Positions 1 to 8,651 are shown, counted from the stretch's first letter. The stretch: DNA of 64,000 nucleotides from Mayfieldus sp963781495 (GCA_963781495.1 CAWAFX010000002.1:372001-436000), one strand, 5' to 3'. Translations and numbers: made by a program. The notes: a model not told the origin generated them from the letters alone.

Positions 1-193
1 GCATCAGCAGGAAAGAGGGGATGACCGCGAACAGCATCTGGCGGAAGCCGGAGCGCACCAGCGCCGCGTCGCCGCTGCGCCAGGCGGAGAGAAGGGTCGA
101 GGTAACCAGCAGGGTCGCGCCGACCAGCAGCATGGCGCCAGTCACGTGCAGCAGCAGCGGGAAATTCCAGCTGTCGGGGCGGTCGAACGGCAC
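1..193 (-). CDS. Membrane protein, N-terminal part (cut by window edge)
   Basis: A minus-strand frame opens at a GTG (191-193), one base after the TGA of the preceding gene, and stays open to the window edge. It begins MPFDRPDSWNFPLLLHVTGA and shows two hydrophobic helices, one after the start (HVTGAMLLVGATLLVTS) and one at the edge (MLFAVIPSFLLM). The tight spacing implies co-transcription and translational coupling with the small membrane protein before it. The histidine in the first helix and the general layout resemble small integral membrane proteins of the DUF2269 type, but the family is not certain. The C-terminus lies outside the window. Confidence 0.7.
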   Translation of the reverse strand, partial: MPFDRPDSWNFPLLLHVTGAMLLVGATLLVTSTLLSAWRSGDAALVRSGFRQMLFAVIPSFLLM

Positions 194-194
194 C

Positions 195-623
195 TCAGGC
201 TCCCGGCTTGTAGATCATCACCACGAGCAGGGCCAGCACCAGCGCAGTCCGTACCCAGTGGATCGTCATCGCGTTGCCGGCCGGCCTGCCGACCGCCCCC
301 TCGGGGCCCGGCGGCTGCGCGTCGAATCCGGCCTGTGCGCGGCGCCCGGACTCGGTCGCCAGCGCCCAAAGGACGATCGCGGCGATGATCCAGCCGTCCC
401 AGGGGTGGTACTGGCTGAGGTTGATCGCCAGCCAGATGCCCAACACCAGGACCCCCAGGCCGCCGACCGCCCAGAGCAGATTGGCGAGGCCGAGGGTCCG
501 CGGCGGCACCGCGAGTCCGAGGCCGATCGCGGTGAAGATCACCACCGTTGCAACCAGCATGAAGGCCGAGAGGACGTGGAGGAAGAGCAGCGTGTGGTAG
601 AGCGCAGCGAGGGGGGCCGCCAT
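195..623 (-). CDS. Small four-helix integral membrane protein (DUF2269-like)
   Basis: A 142-residue protein with about four transmembrane helices: residues 8-35 (LYHTLLFLHVLSAFMLV), 42-65, 75-90 and 122-138. The first helix carries LHVLSAFMLV, a pattern seen in DUF2269-type membrane proteins. No catalytic motif is visible. It lies 50 bp after the cyclopropane-fatty-acid-synthase-like gene and 1 bp before the next membrane gene, so the three probably form one minus-strand transcript. A role in the membrane linked to lipid modification is inference from context only. Confidence 0.7.
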   Translation of the reverse strand: MAAPLAALYHTLLFLHVLSAFMLVATVVIFTAIGLGLAVPPRTLGLANLLWAVGGLGVLVLGIWLAINLSQYHPWDGWIIAAIVLWALATESGRRAQAGFDAQPPGPEGAVGRPAGNAMTIHWVRTALVLALLVVMIYKPGA

Positions 624-673
624 CTCGCTGCGGAACTCTAGGCGGCGATGCGGATGACGAGCCGCGAAACGGC

Positions 674-1879
674 TCAGTCAGGCAGCCGGCACTTGACCTG
701 GTAGATCGAGGTGAAGCCGGTCTGGAAGCCGTTGCGGGCCGCCCGCAGGTAGAGCCGCCAGACCCGTAGCCGCTCGGGGCCTGCAAGCTGCTCGGCCCGC
801 CCCCGGTTCGCGTCGAGCCGCTCGATCCAGTGCCGCAAGGTCTCCGCGTAGTCGGAACGCAACCCTTCGACGTGCTCGGTCTCGAAGCCGGCGCGCTCCA
901 GGGCCAGCTGGATTCTGGCGAGGTGAAGCGGCTCGGCGTCGGGAAAGACGTAGCGCTCCGAAAACGGGCCGGCGTCGGGATCGGTGCGGCGCAGCCGGGC
1001 GATGCCGTGGTTGAGCAACCTCCCCCCCGGCCGCAGCAGGTCCGCGAGGCGCTGGGCGTAGAGGTCGATGCGTTCGTGGCCGACGTGCTCGACCATCCCG
1101 ATGCTGGCGATCGCGTCGAAACGCTCCCCGGCGAGGTCGCGATAGTCCATGACTCGGAAGTCGACCTTGTCGGCGACACCGGCCTCTTCGGCTCGCTCCC
1201 GGGCACCTTCGGCCTGCGGAGCCGAGAGGGTGATCCCGACCACGCGGGCACCGTAGTTGCGCGCCGCCCAGATCGCGAAGCTCCCCCACCCTGAGCCGAT
1301 GTCCACCACCCGGTCGCCCTCGCTGAGGTCGAGCTTGCGGCAGACCATGTCGAGCTTTTCCTCCTGCGCCGCCTCCAGGGTCTCTGCTCCGCGAGAGAAG
1401 ACCGCGCAGCTATAGGTCAGCGACTGGTCGAGGAAGAGCCCGAAGAACTCGTTCGAGACGTCGTAATGGTGGCGGACGGCCTGGGCGTCGCGCTCTTTCG
1501 TGTGCCGGGCCCCTTTCAGGGCCAGCTCTGCAGCGGGCCGGCGCGGGGGCAGGGTCAGCCCCGTGGCCCGCAGCGCCGCCAGCATCAGCCTGGTCTGCGT
1601 CCGGGTGTCGATCGGAGGTGGCTTCCATTCCTCCAGCAACCGCATCGCGGCGTCGAGGTCGTCGGGCTGCAGCTCGCCGCTGACGTAGGCGCGACCGAGG
1701 CCGAGCTGCCCGGGAGCCCGCAGCGCGTGCGCGATCGCCTTCGGCGAGCGGACGCTGAAGGTGGGTCCGCCTCCGTTGGTCGAGGCGACCCGGCTGCCAT
1801 CCCAGAATTCGACCGTGAAGGGCCGTTCGGGCAGGTTGCGCTCGATCTCGCGGCGGAGCTTTTCGGTGTTGGCCAACAA
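674..1879 (-). CDS. cfa: Cyclopropane-fatty-acyl-phospholipid synthase family methyltransferase
   Basis: A 401-residue SAM-dependent methyltransferase. The family hallmark HHYDVSNEFF is at residues 137-146, the SAM-binding glycine loop DIGSGWGSFA at 193-202, and MVEHVG follows at about 262. Family members add a methylene bridge (or a methyl group) to double bonds of membrane phospholipid acyl chains at the inner face of the membrane. The start is a TTG (1877-1879); no strong ribosome site is visible. It is divergent from a fatty-acid desaturase, which would make the double bonds this enzyme uses. Length is normal for the family. Exact product (cyclopropane or methyl branch) cannot be told from sequence. 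Confidence 0.9.
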   Translation of the reverse strand: MLANTEKLRREIERNLPERPFTVEFWDGSRVASTNGGGPTFSVRSPKAIAHALRAPGQLGLGRAYVSGELQPDDLDAAMRLLEEWKPPPIDTRTQTRLMLAALRATGLTLPPRRPAAELALKGARHTKERDAQAVRHHYDVSNEFFGLFLDQSLTYSCAVFSRGAETLEAAQEEKLDMVCRKLDLSEGDRVVDIGSGWGSFAIWAARNYGARVVGITLSAPQAEGARERAEEAGVADKVDFRVMDYRDLAGERFDAIASIGMVEHVGHERIDLYAQRLADLLRPGGRLLNHGIARLRRTDPDAGPFSERYVFPDAEPLHLARIQLALERAGFETEHVEGLRSDYAETLRHWIERLDANRGRAEQLAGPERLRVWRLYLRAARNGFQTGFTSIYQVKCRLPD

Positions 1880-1977
1880 GGGAGACGAGCCTACCGTCGC
1901 TGCTGCTACGGTGAGTTCAGGACTCGGGCACGGCCCGGCACCCTTCCGGGACGCGGGCCCGGGGACGGAGGTTACGA

Positions 1978-2940
1978 GTGACTACTGCGATTCAACGCCA
2001 GGGCGGAAAGCCCGCCGCCCGTCCGTCTCTGGCTGACGACATCCAGCCGAGCGAGAACGAGACCGCCGACCGGATCATCACCGGGCTGCTCACCTTCGTT
2101 CCCTTCGCGATGCTGTTCGTCGCCGCCTGGCAGACCTGGAACGAGGCACTGCGACCCAGCGACCTGATCATCTTCGGTGTCCTCTACCTGCTGACCGGGT
2201 TTGGCATCACAGTCGGCTTCCATCGTCTCTTCACCCACCGCAGCTTCACTACTTATCCCTGGGTTCGAGGCGTCTTCGCGGCGCTCGGGTCAGCGGCGAT
2301 CGAGGGGCCGATCATCTCCTGGGTCGCCGATCACCGCAAGCATCACGCCTGCTCGGACAAGGACGGCGACCCGCACAGCCCCCACGTCGGCCACGGCAGC
2401 GGCATCAAGGGGGCGCTGAAGGGCTTCGTCCACGCCCACGTCGGCTGGATCTTCATCCATACCCAGCGCGGCAACAAGAAGCGCTTCGCCCCCGACCTGC
2501 TGCGCGACCCGGTCGTCTCCTATGTCGACCGGACCTTCCTGCTCTGGGCGGTCCTCGGCCTGGCGATTCCCTTCGCCCTCGGCTGGGTGATCGGCGGCAC
2601 CCTCGTCGCCGGCTTGACCGGGCTTCTTTGGGGCGGCGCGGTGCGGGTGTTCGTCCTGCACCACGTCACCTACAGCATCAACTCCCTCTGCCACATCTTC
2701 GGGCGCCAGCCCTTCGAGACCAAGGACGAGTCGCGCAACCTCGCCTGGCTCGCGCTGCCGACGATGGGCGAGGCCTGGCACAACAACCACCACGCCTTCC
2801 CGACTTCCGCAGTCCATGGCCTGGGCCGCTGGCAGATCGACCCCTCGGCAATGGTGATCGCGGGGCTCGAGAAGGCCGGCCTGGCCTGGGACGTGGTCCG
2901 GATTCCGCCCGAGCGCATGGCCGCGAAGGCCAGCGCCTAG
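1978..2940 (+). CDS. Acyl-CoA/acyl-lipid delta-9-type fatty acid desaturase
   Basis: A 320-residue membrane desaturase with the three histidine boxes that bind the di-iron centre: HRLFTH (82-87), HRKHH (119-123) and HNNHH (268-272). Hydrophobic helices lie around 35-52, 62-80, 188-206 and 206-228. The enzyme introduces a cis double bond into saturated acyl chains at the membrane. The start is GTG 1978. About 98 bp separates it from the divergent cfa-like gene, so the two may share a regulatory region and together control membrane fluidity. No electron-donor (ferredoxin or cytochrome b5) domain is fused. Confidence 0.93.
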   Translation: MTTAIQRQGGKPAARPSLADDIQPSENETADRIITGLLTFVPFAMLFVAAWQTWNEALRPSDLIIFGVLYLLTGFGITVGFHRLFTHRSFTTYPWVRGVFAALGSAAIEGPIISWVADHRKHHACSDKDGDPHSPHVGHGSGIKGALKGFVHAHVGWIFIHTQRGNKKRFAPDLLRDPVVSYVDRTFLLWAVLGLAIPFALGWVIGGTLVAGLTGLLWGGAVRVFVLHHVTYSINSLCHIFGRQPFETKDESRNLAWLALPTMGEAWHNNHHAFPTSAVHGLGRWQIDPSAMVIAGLEKAGLAWDVVRIPPERMAAKASA

Positions 2941-3014
2941 CCGCTCCGGGCAATCCGGCTCAGATCTGCTGGATCTGGGGGATACTCGGCAGACCCGAGG
3001 CGATAGGAGTTCAG

Positions 3015-3476
3015 ATGACCGCAGAAGGCGACTTCACAGAGCAGGAATGGAAGCTCGTGCTGCAGGGACCGCCCACCGCCGGGCTGATCGTGGTCACGGC
3101 CCAGCGCGGCGGTTCGGTGCGCGAGAGCTTTTCGATCGCGAAGGCCTATACCGAGGCCCGCAAGGAGCACGGCGAGAGCGAGCTGCTGGATGCGATCACC
3201 GCCGCCAAGCCGGAGATCGATCGCACCCGCTACCACTCGCCGGAGGAGCTCAAGGAGCATGGCCTGGCGCAGGTGCGCGAAGCGGTGGAGCTGCTGAACC
3301 GCAAGGCTGAGGCGAACGAGGTCGAGCAGTACAAGCGCTTCGTCGTCGACCTTGCGGAGCGGGTCGCGGAGGCGCATCGCGAGGGCTTCATGGGCCTCAG
3401 CGGCGAGCGGGTGAGCGATGCGGAACGGGCAGCGGTCGATCAGATCGCCGAGGCGCTCGGCATCGCGAGCCCCTAG
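3015..3476 (+). CDS. Conserved hypothetical protein, possibly TerB-like
   Basis: A 153-residue soluble helical protein. The ATG at 3015 follows a GGAG ribosome site (about 3006-3009); the frame stays open far upstream, but that part overlaps the desaturase gene and is not natural. The C-terminal stretch (GLSGERVSDAERAAVDQIAE) resembles the acidic helical repeats of TerB-like proteins, but I cannot confirm this. There is no signal peptide or membrane helix. The stop at 3476 is 10 bp before the patatin gene, so the two are probably co-transcribed. Function unknown. Confidence 0.7.
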   Translation: MTAEGDFTEQEWKLVLQGPPTAGLIVVTAQRGGSVRESFSIAKAYTEARKEHGESELLDAITAAKPEIDRTRYHSPEELKEHGLAQVREAVELLNRKAEANEVEQYKRFVVDLAERVAEAHREGFMGLSGERVSDAERAAVDQIAEALGIASP

Positions 3477-3486
3477 CCTGCCGGGC

Positions 3487-4398
3487 GTGGAAACGCCCGA
3501 TGTCCTCGTTCTCGGCGCCGGAGGGATCCTCGGCGAGGCCTGGCTCTCGTCGATCCTGACCGGCCTCGGGGAGGACAACGGCTTCGTCGCCACCGAGTGC
3601 GGCCAGTACATCGGCACCTCGGCCGGCTCGATCGTCGCCGCGATGCTTTGCGCCGGAATCGACCCGCGCTCGCGGCTCGGCCACCTGCCGGAGCAGCCGC
3701 CGGTCGAGGTCTCCGATCCTCCGGCAGGCGCTTCCCCGACCGCGCAGGTGATGCGGTCGGCGGCGAGCCTGGGGGCTTTCGCCGCCGGCTCGCTGGCCTC
3801 GCTGGGACTGCACTTCTCGGCCCCCGGGGGACGGCTGCTGCGCCGGGCCCTGCTGGGCCGGGTGCCGCGCGGGCGCCGCTCGCTGGGCGAGCTGGGAGAA
3901 GAGGTCAGCCGCTCCGGAGTCGACTGGGACGGGCGCCTGAAGATCGCCGTCGTCGAGCTCGAGAGCGGGCGCCGGGTGATCCTCGACGGCTCCACGGGGC
4001 CACTGCTCTCGGTCGCCGACGCCGTCCAGGCCTCCTGTGCGATCCCGGGGGTGTTCACGCCGATCGTCGCCGATGGGCGCAGCTATGTCGACGGTGGCGC
4101 CTGGAGCCCGACCAATATCGACATCGCCGAGGTCGGCCGCGGCAGCCGCGTCCTCTGCCTTAACCCGACCGGCTCGCTGCCGGGGTCACGCCAGATGCCG
4201 TTCGGGGCCCTGGGACCGATCTCGCGCTCGGCGGCCGCGATCGAGGCGGCGGCGCTGCGGCGGCGCGGTGCCGAGACCACCGTCATCGCCCCCGATGCCG
4301 ACTCCGCCACGGCCATGGGCGCGAACCTGATGAGCGCAAGACGCCGCGACCAGGTGATCGCGGCCGGGCTGGCGCAGGGCCGCCGGCTTGCCGCCTAG
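3487..4398 (+). CDS. Patatin-like phospholipase family protein
   Basis: A 303-residue serine lipid hydrolase of the patatin/RssA type. The N-terminal oxyanion loop GAGGILGEAW (10-19), the nucleophile elbow GTSAGS (Ser about 45) and the catalytic Asp in DGGAWSPTN give the complete Ser-Asp dyad. Patatins release fatty acids from phospholipids or neutral lipids. I chose the GTG at 3487 because the oxyanion loop begins nine residues later, as is usual. It follows the TerB-like gene closely and is followed by an alpha/beta hydrolase, probably in one operon. The substrate is unknown. Confidence 0.88.
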   Translation: METPDVLVLGAGGILGEAWLSSILTGLGEDNGFVATECGQYIGTSAGSIVAAMLCAGIDPRSRLGHLPEQPPVEVSDPPAGASPTAQVMRSAASLGAFAAGSLASLGLHFSAPGGRLLRRALLGRVPRGRRSLGELGEEVSRSGVDWDGRLKIAVVELESGRRVILDGSTGPLLSVADAVQASCAIPGVFTPIVADGRSYVDGGAWSPTNIDIAEVGRGSRVLCLNPTGSLPGSRQMPFGALGPISRSAAAIEAAALRRRGAETTVIAPDADSATAMGANLMSARRRDQVIAAGLAQGRRLAA

Positions 4399-4418
4399 GG
4401 GTGGTGGGCCGGCACCCG

Positions 4419-5297
4419 ATGAAGGTCAGCCAACGGATTCGGGATTGGCAGGCGCGGGGCGGCTTCGAAGACTTTCGCGGACAGCGGATCCACGTATTCG
4501 AGCGCCCGGGAGAGGGCCCGCCGATTCTGCTCCTGCACGGCTTTCCCTCCAGCTCCTTCGACTGGCGCGCCCTGCTCGCCGAGACCGAGCCTCACGCCGC
4601 CCTCGCCTTCGATTTCCTCGGCTTCGGCCTCTCGGACAAGCCGCGCGAGCACGTCTACACGCTCGGCTGGCAGGCCGACCTGACCGAGGAGCTGGTGCGG
4701 CGCCGGCTCGGCGACGGCCCGGTGTTCCTCGCCGCCCACGACATGGGCACCTCGGTGGCGACTGAGCTCTTGGCCCGAGACCTCGAGGGACGGCTCGGGA
4801 TCGAGCTCGCCGGGGTGCTGCTGTTCAACGGCAGCATCGTTGTGGAGAAGGCAAGCCTCACCCCTGCCCAGCGAATGCTCCGCAGTCCCGCGGGCCCGCT
4901 GGTTTCGCGGCTGAGCAGCGAGCGCTTCTTCCGCCGCGAGTTCAAGCGCCTGTTCTCCCCGGCGCATCCGCTCAGCGACGCGGAGGCGGAGGACCAGTGG
5001 TCGCTGATCTGCCACAACGGCGGCCGGACCCTCGCGCACAAGCTGATCAACTACCTCGACGAGCGAGTCCGGCACGCCCAGCGCTGGCACGGCGCGGTGC
5101 GCGACTGGGAGGGGGCGCTCAGCTTTGCCTGGGGGCTGCGCGATCCGGTCGCGACCGTCGCCGTCCTCGACGCCCTCACAGAGCTGCGCCCGGCGGCGCC
5201 GGTCGAAAGGCTGCCCGAGCTCGGGCACTACCCGCAGATCGAGGATCCCGGCGCGATCGCCGCGGCGCTTCGCGGCGCCGTCGAGCGCAGCGCCTAG
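4419..5297 (+). CDS. Alpha/beta hydrolase, haloalkane-dehalogenase-like
   Basis: A 292-residue alpha/beta-hydrolase from ATG 4419 (an in-frame GTG at 4401 is possible). The oxyanion HGFP motif is at 40-43. The nucleophile elbow reads AHDMGTS, with Asp 108 where most hydrolases have Ser; this is the arrangement of haloalkane dehalogenases and some epoxide hydrolases. The C-terminal LGHYPQIEDP supplies the catalytic His. It begins about 20 bp after the patatin stop. The true substrate is not deducible, and dehalogenase activity is not implied without the halide-binding residues being checked. Confidence 0.85.
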   Translation: MKVSQRIRDWQARGGFEDFRGQRIHVFERPGEGPPILLLHGFPSSSFDWRALLAETEPHAALAFDFLGFGLSDKPREHVYTLGWQADLTEELVRRRLGDGPVFLAAHDMGTSVATELLARDLEGRLGIELAGVLLFNGSIVVEKASLTPAQRMLRSPAGPLVSRLSSERFFRREFKRLFSPAHPLSDAEAEDQWSLICHNGGRTLAHKLINYLDERVRHAQRWHGAVRDWEGALSFAWGLRDPVATVAVLDALTELRPAAPVERLPELGHYPQIEDPGAIAAALRGAVERSA

Positions 5298-5300
5298 CCC

Positions 5301-7157
5301 TCAGGGCGTCGCGGCGACCGCGGCGGAGGCCGCCAGGACCCGGCCGCTCCGGCTCAGAGCCCGGACCCCGAAGGTGCTCGCGGAGCCGCTGACGTCGATC
5401 CGGGTCTCGAAGCCCACCTTGGGCACTGTGCTGACCGGATGCAGCGAGGACGGGCTCGAACCCGCGAGGACCTGCCAGCGCGCGACGTCGGTGGCGCCGT
5501 TCCAGCTCGCGTAGACCGAGACGTTCGAGGTGCTCGTCCGCTTCGCAGCGAGATCCGGCCGGGTGGTGGGGCTCGCCTGCCAGGGGAATCGGTAGACCCG
5601 GTAGCTGCCGTCGTCCTGCGGCAGGCTCGCGTCGTAGACGAGGTCGCCGCGCGGCGAGAACTCGGAGTAAAACGGCGTCGAGCCGAAGCCGACGAAGGCG
5701 TTGCCGCCGGGCAGGGCCTGGAAGCTTCCCTCGCTTTGGGCGGAGGTGTCGTTGGAGCGGTGGTACTCGGCGGCCACGCGAGCGCTGCGGTGGCGCCGGT
5801 CCAGCGCCAGCACCAGCCCGCGCGACGAGGGCGCCTCCTGGGGAGGGCCCGCCTCGTCGTCGAACATGGAGACGTCGCCGTTGGGCAGCATCTGGGCGTC
5901 GTGCTGGAAGAAGAACCGGGCCCCGGGAGCGAGGGCGAAGTCGCTGGCCTTGCCGCCCAGCGTCCAGAGGATCCGGCCGCTGGCTCGGTCGACGTCGTAG
6001 ACAGCGGAGGTATCGCGGGCCGAGACGAGCACCCGGCCGCCGCGAAGCGGCTGGATCGAGTTGAAGTGATAGGCGTCATAGGAGGCGCTGTTGGCCGGTG
6101 TGGCATAGGAGTCCTCGAGCGGGATGTGGCCGTAGGCGTGCCATTCCCAGTCGACGAGGCCGGTGCGAACGTCGACCTCCTGGACGATGGCGTCGAGCAG
6201 CGGCGAGAGGCTGCCGGCGGGAGTCCCGGGCAGGTGCACGAGAACGGGCGAGTAGATCGTGAACAGGGCGTCGCCGGAACGGGTGAGCTGGAACTCGTGG
6301 ATGTCCATCGAGTAGCCGTTGCCGGCCTGCACGGTGGCGAGCGTTCGGTAGGAGGAGTCGGCGATGACGCCGCTGCCCTGTCCGAATGCCGCGAACGTGA
6401 CCGTGCCCTGCCACCAGGTCAGGACCCTGCGGCCCCGATAGCGCTGGATGCGCAGGTTTGCGGCGACGTCGGGGGGCGCCAGCTGCTTGAACCAGATCAC
6501 GTTGCCCTTCGGGTCGACGATCATCGGCCCGCCGGGCCCGACCGGGGTGATCGTGATCGAGTTGTTGCTCTCGGGATGGACGATCGGCGAGGGCAGCGGG
6601 GTGAGGAACATGTCGCCGCCGGGAGTCGACGAGCCCCTGTTGACCGTGATCAGCGGCGGCAGCAGGTCGGGTCGGGAGGTGTAGTGGTTGAGCTTGGCCG
6701 GCTGCTGCTGAGGGAGGTTCAGGGTCGGCGGGATCGTGCCCAGATGGGCGACGTCGAAAGAGAAGCGCAGCGGGCTGCGGCCCCGCAACCGCACCGTGAC
6801 CGAGACGTGCTCGCCCTGGGTGAACGGCTGGCTGGGCAGAAAGCTCGCCCCCCGACCACCGGAGTAGGCCCGCAGCTGGCCCGGATGGGCTCCGCTCTGG
6901 GCACCGGTCACCTGCACCGACTCGATTCGGCCCGGCTCGACGTTGAGGAGGCTGATCTGGCTCTGCGGTTCTACGTCCGGGGTCCCCGGAGCCGGTGAGA
7001 TCGTCAGCTGTCCGTGGAGGCGCGGATGACCAGCCGCGGCGGGAACCGCCCCGGCCGCCAGCAGCAGTGCGATCCCGAGGACGGTCGCCAGTGCGGCTCG
7101 GAGCTTCACCCGCTCCGGCCTCTCGATGCTCGCCAGGGTTCTCGCCGTCAAATCCAT
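5301..7157 (-). CDS. Secreted arylsulfotransferase (ASST) family protein
   Basis: A 618-residue exported protein. A signal peptide covers about residues 18-42 (LRAALATVLGIALLLAAG then AVPAAAG), followed by a beta-sandwich-like segment and a propeller-type ASST domain from about residue 180. The motifs QHDAQMLPNGDVSMFDDEAG and EWHAYGHIPLEDSY are typical of the arylsulfotransferase (Arylsulfotran_2) family, which moves sulfate between phenolic compounds outside the cell; many actinobacterial members have no known substrate. It is divergent from a TetR regulator, with only 35 bp between the start codons, so that regulator is its likely controller. Confidence 0.85.
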   Translation of the reverse strand: MDLTARTLASIERPERVKLRAALATVLGIALLLAAGAVPAAAGHPRLHGQLTISPAPGTPDVEPQSQISLLNVEPGRIESVQVTGAQSGAHPGQLRAYSGGRGASFLPSQPFTQGEHVSVTVRLRGRSPLRFSFDVAHLGTIPPTLNLPQQQPAKLNHYTSRPDLLPPLITVNRGSSTPGGDMFLTPLPSPIVHPESNNSITITPVGPGGPMIVDPKGNVIWFKQLAPPDVAANLRIQRYRGRRVLTWWQGTVTFAAFGQGSGVIADSSYRTLATVQAGNGYSMDIHEFQLTRSGDALFTIYSPVLVHLPGTPAGSLSPLLDAIVQEVDVRTGLVDWEWHAYGHIPLEDSYATPANSASYDAYHFNSIQPLRGGRVLVSARDTSAVYDVDRASGRILWTLGGKASDFALAPGARFFFQHDAQMLPNGDVSMFDDEAGPPQEAPSSRGLVLALDRRHRSARVAAEYHRSNDTSAQSEGSFQALPGGNAFVGFGSTPFYSEFSPRGDLVYDASLPQDDGSYRVYRFPWQASPTTRPDLAAKRTSTSNVSVYASWNGATDVARWQVLAGSSPSSLHPVSTVPKVGFETRIDVSGSASTFGVRALSRSGRVLAASAAVAATP

Positions 7158-7166
7158 ATTGAATAT
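7156..7166. promoter_or_regulatory. Perfect palindrome over the arylsulfotransferase start
   Basis: ATATT-G-AATAT is a perfect 5-bp inverted repeat that overlaps the ATG of the minus-strand ASST gene (7155-7157). It is AT-rich in a GC-rich setting. It could be an operator half for the divergent TetR protein. The role is inference. Confidence 0.45.
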
Positions 7167-7180
7167 CGAATCGAGACGCT

Positions 7181-7197
7181 ACCATACGCCATATGGT
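7181..7197. promoter_or_regulatory. Inverted repeat over the TetR start codon, candidate operator
   Basis: ACCATA-N5-TATGGT is a perfect 6-bp inverted repeat (7181-7186 and 7192-7197) containing the TetR ATG (7193-7195). TetR-family operators are usually short inverted repeats in the divergent region, so this and the palindrome at 7156 are good candidates for autoregulation. The position leaves almost no 5' leader, implying a leaderless mRNA or repression by blocking early elongation. Confidence 0.5.
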
Positions 7198-7891
7198 TTC
7201 GACGGTCAAGGATGCAGAGGCCCCCCGCGGCCTCGTCGGCTACGGCGCCGGCGCATCGGGGCGAACGCCGCTGCCGGCTCCGCCGACCCAGGCTCGCGGA
7301 GCCGAGAAGCGCGACAAGATCTACCGTGCCGCCCTCTCGCGCTATGGGGCCTATGGCGTCAACGGGACAAGGGTCGAGGACGTGATCGCCGACGCCGGTG
7401 TCAGCTGGGCGACCTTCTTTCGCTATTTCCCGCGCAAGGAGGACGTGCTGATCGAGGCCATCGCCCGCCACTTCCGCGAGGGGGTGCGCACGGCCGCGGA
7501 CGGGGGTTTGGGCGATCGGCGGCTGCGGATGCGGACGGTCATCGAGCGCACGTTCGCCGCGCTGCTCGAGCCGGTCGAGCTCCCGCGCGCGCTGCACAGC
7601 GCGGCGCTGCTAGAGGTCTTCGCCTACCCGGACCGCTTCGCGGCCCTGGTCGACAACGGGCACCCGCAACCGATGGTCGGGGTGGTGGCAGAGGTGCTGA
7701 CCGAAGCCCAGCGGCGGGGCGAGCTGCGCCGGGACGTCGAACCGGATGTCGCCGCCTTGATCGTCGTCGCGGGGGCGCTCTTCCCAGGTGCCCAGGCGGC
7801 CGCGGCGGGGGCCGACCCTGGCCCGGCCGTCGAGACCGCGCTGCAGATCCTCTGGGGCGGGCTGGCCGAGCCGCAGACCTACGAGGCGTAG
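7193..7891 (+). CDS. TetR/AcrR family transcriptional regulator
   Basis: A 232-residue regulator with the TetR helix-turn-helix at about residues 40-90 (TRVEDVIADAGVSWATFFRY, then FPRKEDVLIEAIA). The first 35 residues are a disordered Pro/Gly-rich extension; an internal start is possible but no better ribosome site is visible. The C-terminal ligand-binding domain is helical and normal in length. It is divergent from the secreted arylsulfotransferase gene and separated by 35 bp with two inverted repeats, so it probably represses that gene and itself. The ligand is unknown. Confidence 0.9.
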   Translation: MVSTVKDAEAPRGLVGYGAGASGRTPLPAPPTQARGAEKRDKIYRAALSRYGAYGVNGTRVEDVIADAGVSWATFFRYFPRKEDVLIEAIARHFREGVRTAADGGLGDRRLRMRTVIERTFAALLEPVELPRALHSAALLEVFAYPDRFAALVDNGHPQPMVGVVAEVLTEAQRRGELRRDVEPDVAALIVVAGALFPGAQAAAAGADPGPAVETALQILWGGLAEPQTYEA

Positions 7892-7898
7892 TCGGCGC

Positions 7899-8105
7899 TC
7901 ATCCGTTCGCTTCCTGCTCGGCAAGCACGCCATCCATGTAGCGCCTCGCCTCCTCGTCCGCCTCATCGGCAGACCGTCCATCCTCTCGGGCGACGATGTA
8001 GGCGGCATAGAAGCCCGACCAGTGGTGCTTCGGGGCGCTCGCCTCATAGGGGCCGTGGTGCTCCTCCGCTTCGCGCAGGAGCCCGGCCAGCGTCTCGACG
8101 TCCAT
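7899..8105 (-). CDS. Small conserved protein linked to VOC/bleomycin-resistance-like genes
   Basis: A 68-residue acidic protein, MDVETLAGLLREAEEHHG..., from ATG 8105, which is preceded by a GAAAGGA ribosome site; an in-frame start at 8126 is less likely. The central HHWSGFYAAYIVARE pattern is a small helical module often found alone or near VOC-family genes in actinobacteria. The next gene upstream on the same strand is a VOC protein, so they are probably co-transcribed. No catalytic role is known to me. Confidence 0.7.
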   Translation of the reverse strand: MDVETLAGLLREAEEHHGPYEASAPKHHWSGFYAAYIVAREDGRSADEADEEARRYMDGVLAEQEANG

Positions 8106-8165
8106 GTCAGTCCTTTCTGTCGTCACGGTGGAATCTTGGGCGCGTGGCCCGGGGCGGCGCGGCCC

Positions 8166-8651
8166 TCAGCGACCTGGGAGGCGCTCCTTGATCTCCTGCA
8201 GCACCCAGCCATTGCCGTCCGGGTCTTCGAATGAAGCAAGGGTCGCGTAGGGCCGACCTTCCGGGTCCCGACCGGGCGCCGGCTCCTCGCCGGGGACGCT
8301 GTGAAACACCTCGCTGACCTCGACGCCGCGGCTGATCAGCTCCTCGCGTGCCGCGTCGATGTCGCTGACGGCCAACTCCATACGCTGCATCGAGCCCGGC
8401 TCAATCTTGTCGCCGAGACCCCTCCCGAAATGGACCGAGCATCCGGAGCCGGGAGGCGTGAACTGGACTGCGCGGAAGTCTTCGCTGATGTCGAAATCGG
8501 CGTCCTCGCGCCATCCGAGACTTGCGTAGAACGCTTTCGCCCGATCGACGTCGGAGACGGGGATCTGGATCACCTCGAGCCTCATCTCGCCGGGCTTCGG
8601 CGGCGGCGCGGTCCCCGCCGCGCTTTCACTGGTTACGTCCGTGCTGCTCAT
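8166..8651 (-). CDS. VOC family protein (glyoxalase/bleomycin-resistance fold)
   Basis: A 161-residue vicinal-oxygen-chelate protein. Residues 20-160 hold the two beta-alpha-beta-beta-beta modules (IQIPVSDVDRAKAFYASLGW ... SFEDPDGNGWVLQEI). The fold binds a divalent metal or sequesters small molecules. The ATG at 8651 has a GGAGG site six bases upstream, so I prefer it to the longer frame from 8753. It is followed by the small 68-residue gene. The substrate cannot be named. Confidence 0.85.
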   Translation of the reverse strand: MSSTDVTSESAAGTAPPPKPGEMRLEVIQIPVSDVDRAKAFYASLGWREDADFDISEDFRAVQFTPPGSGCSVHFGRGLGDKIEPGSMQRMELAVSDIDAAREELISRGVEVSEVFHSVPGEEPAPGRDPEGRPYATLASFEDPDGNGWVLQEIKERLPGR

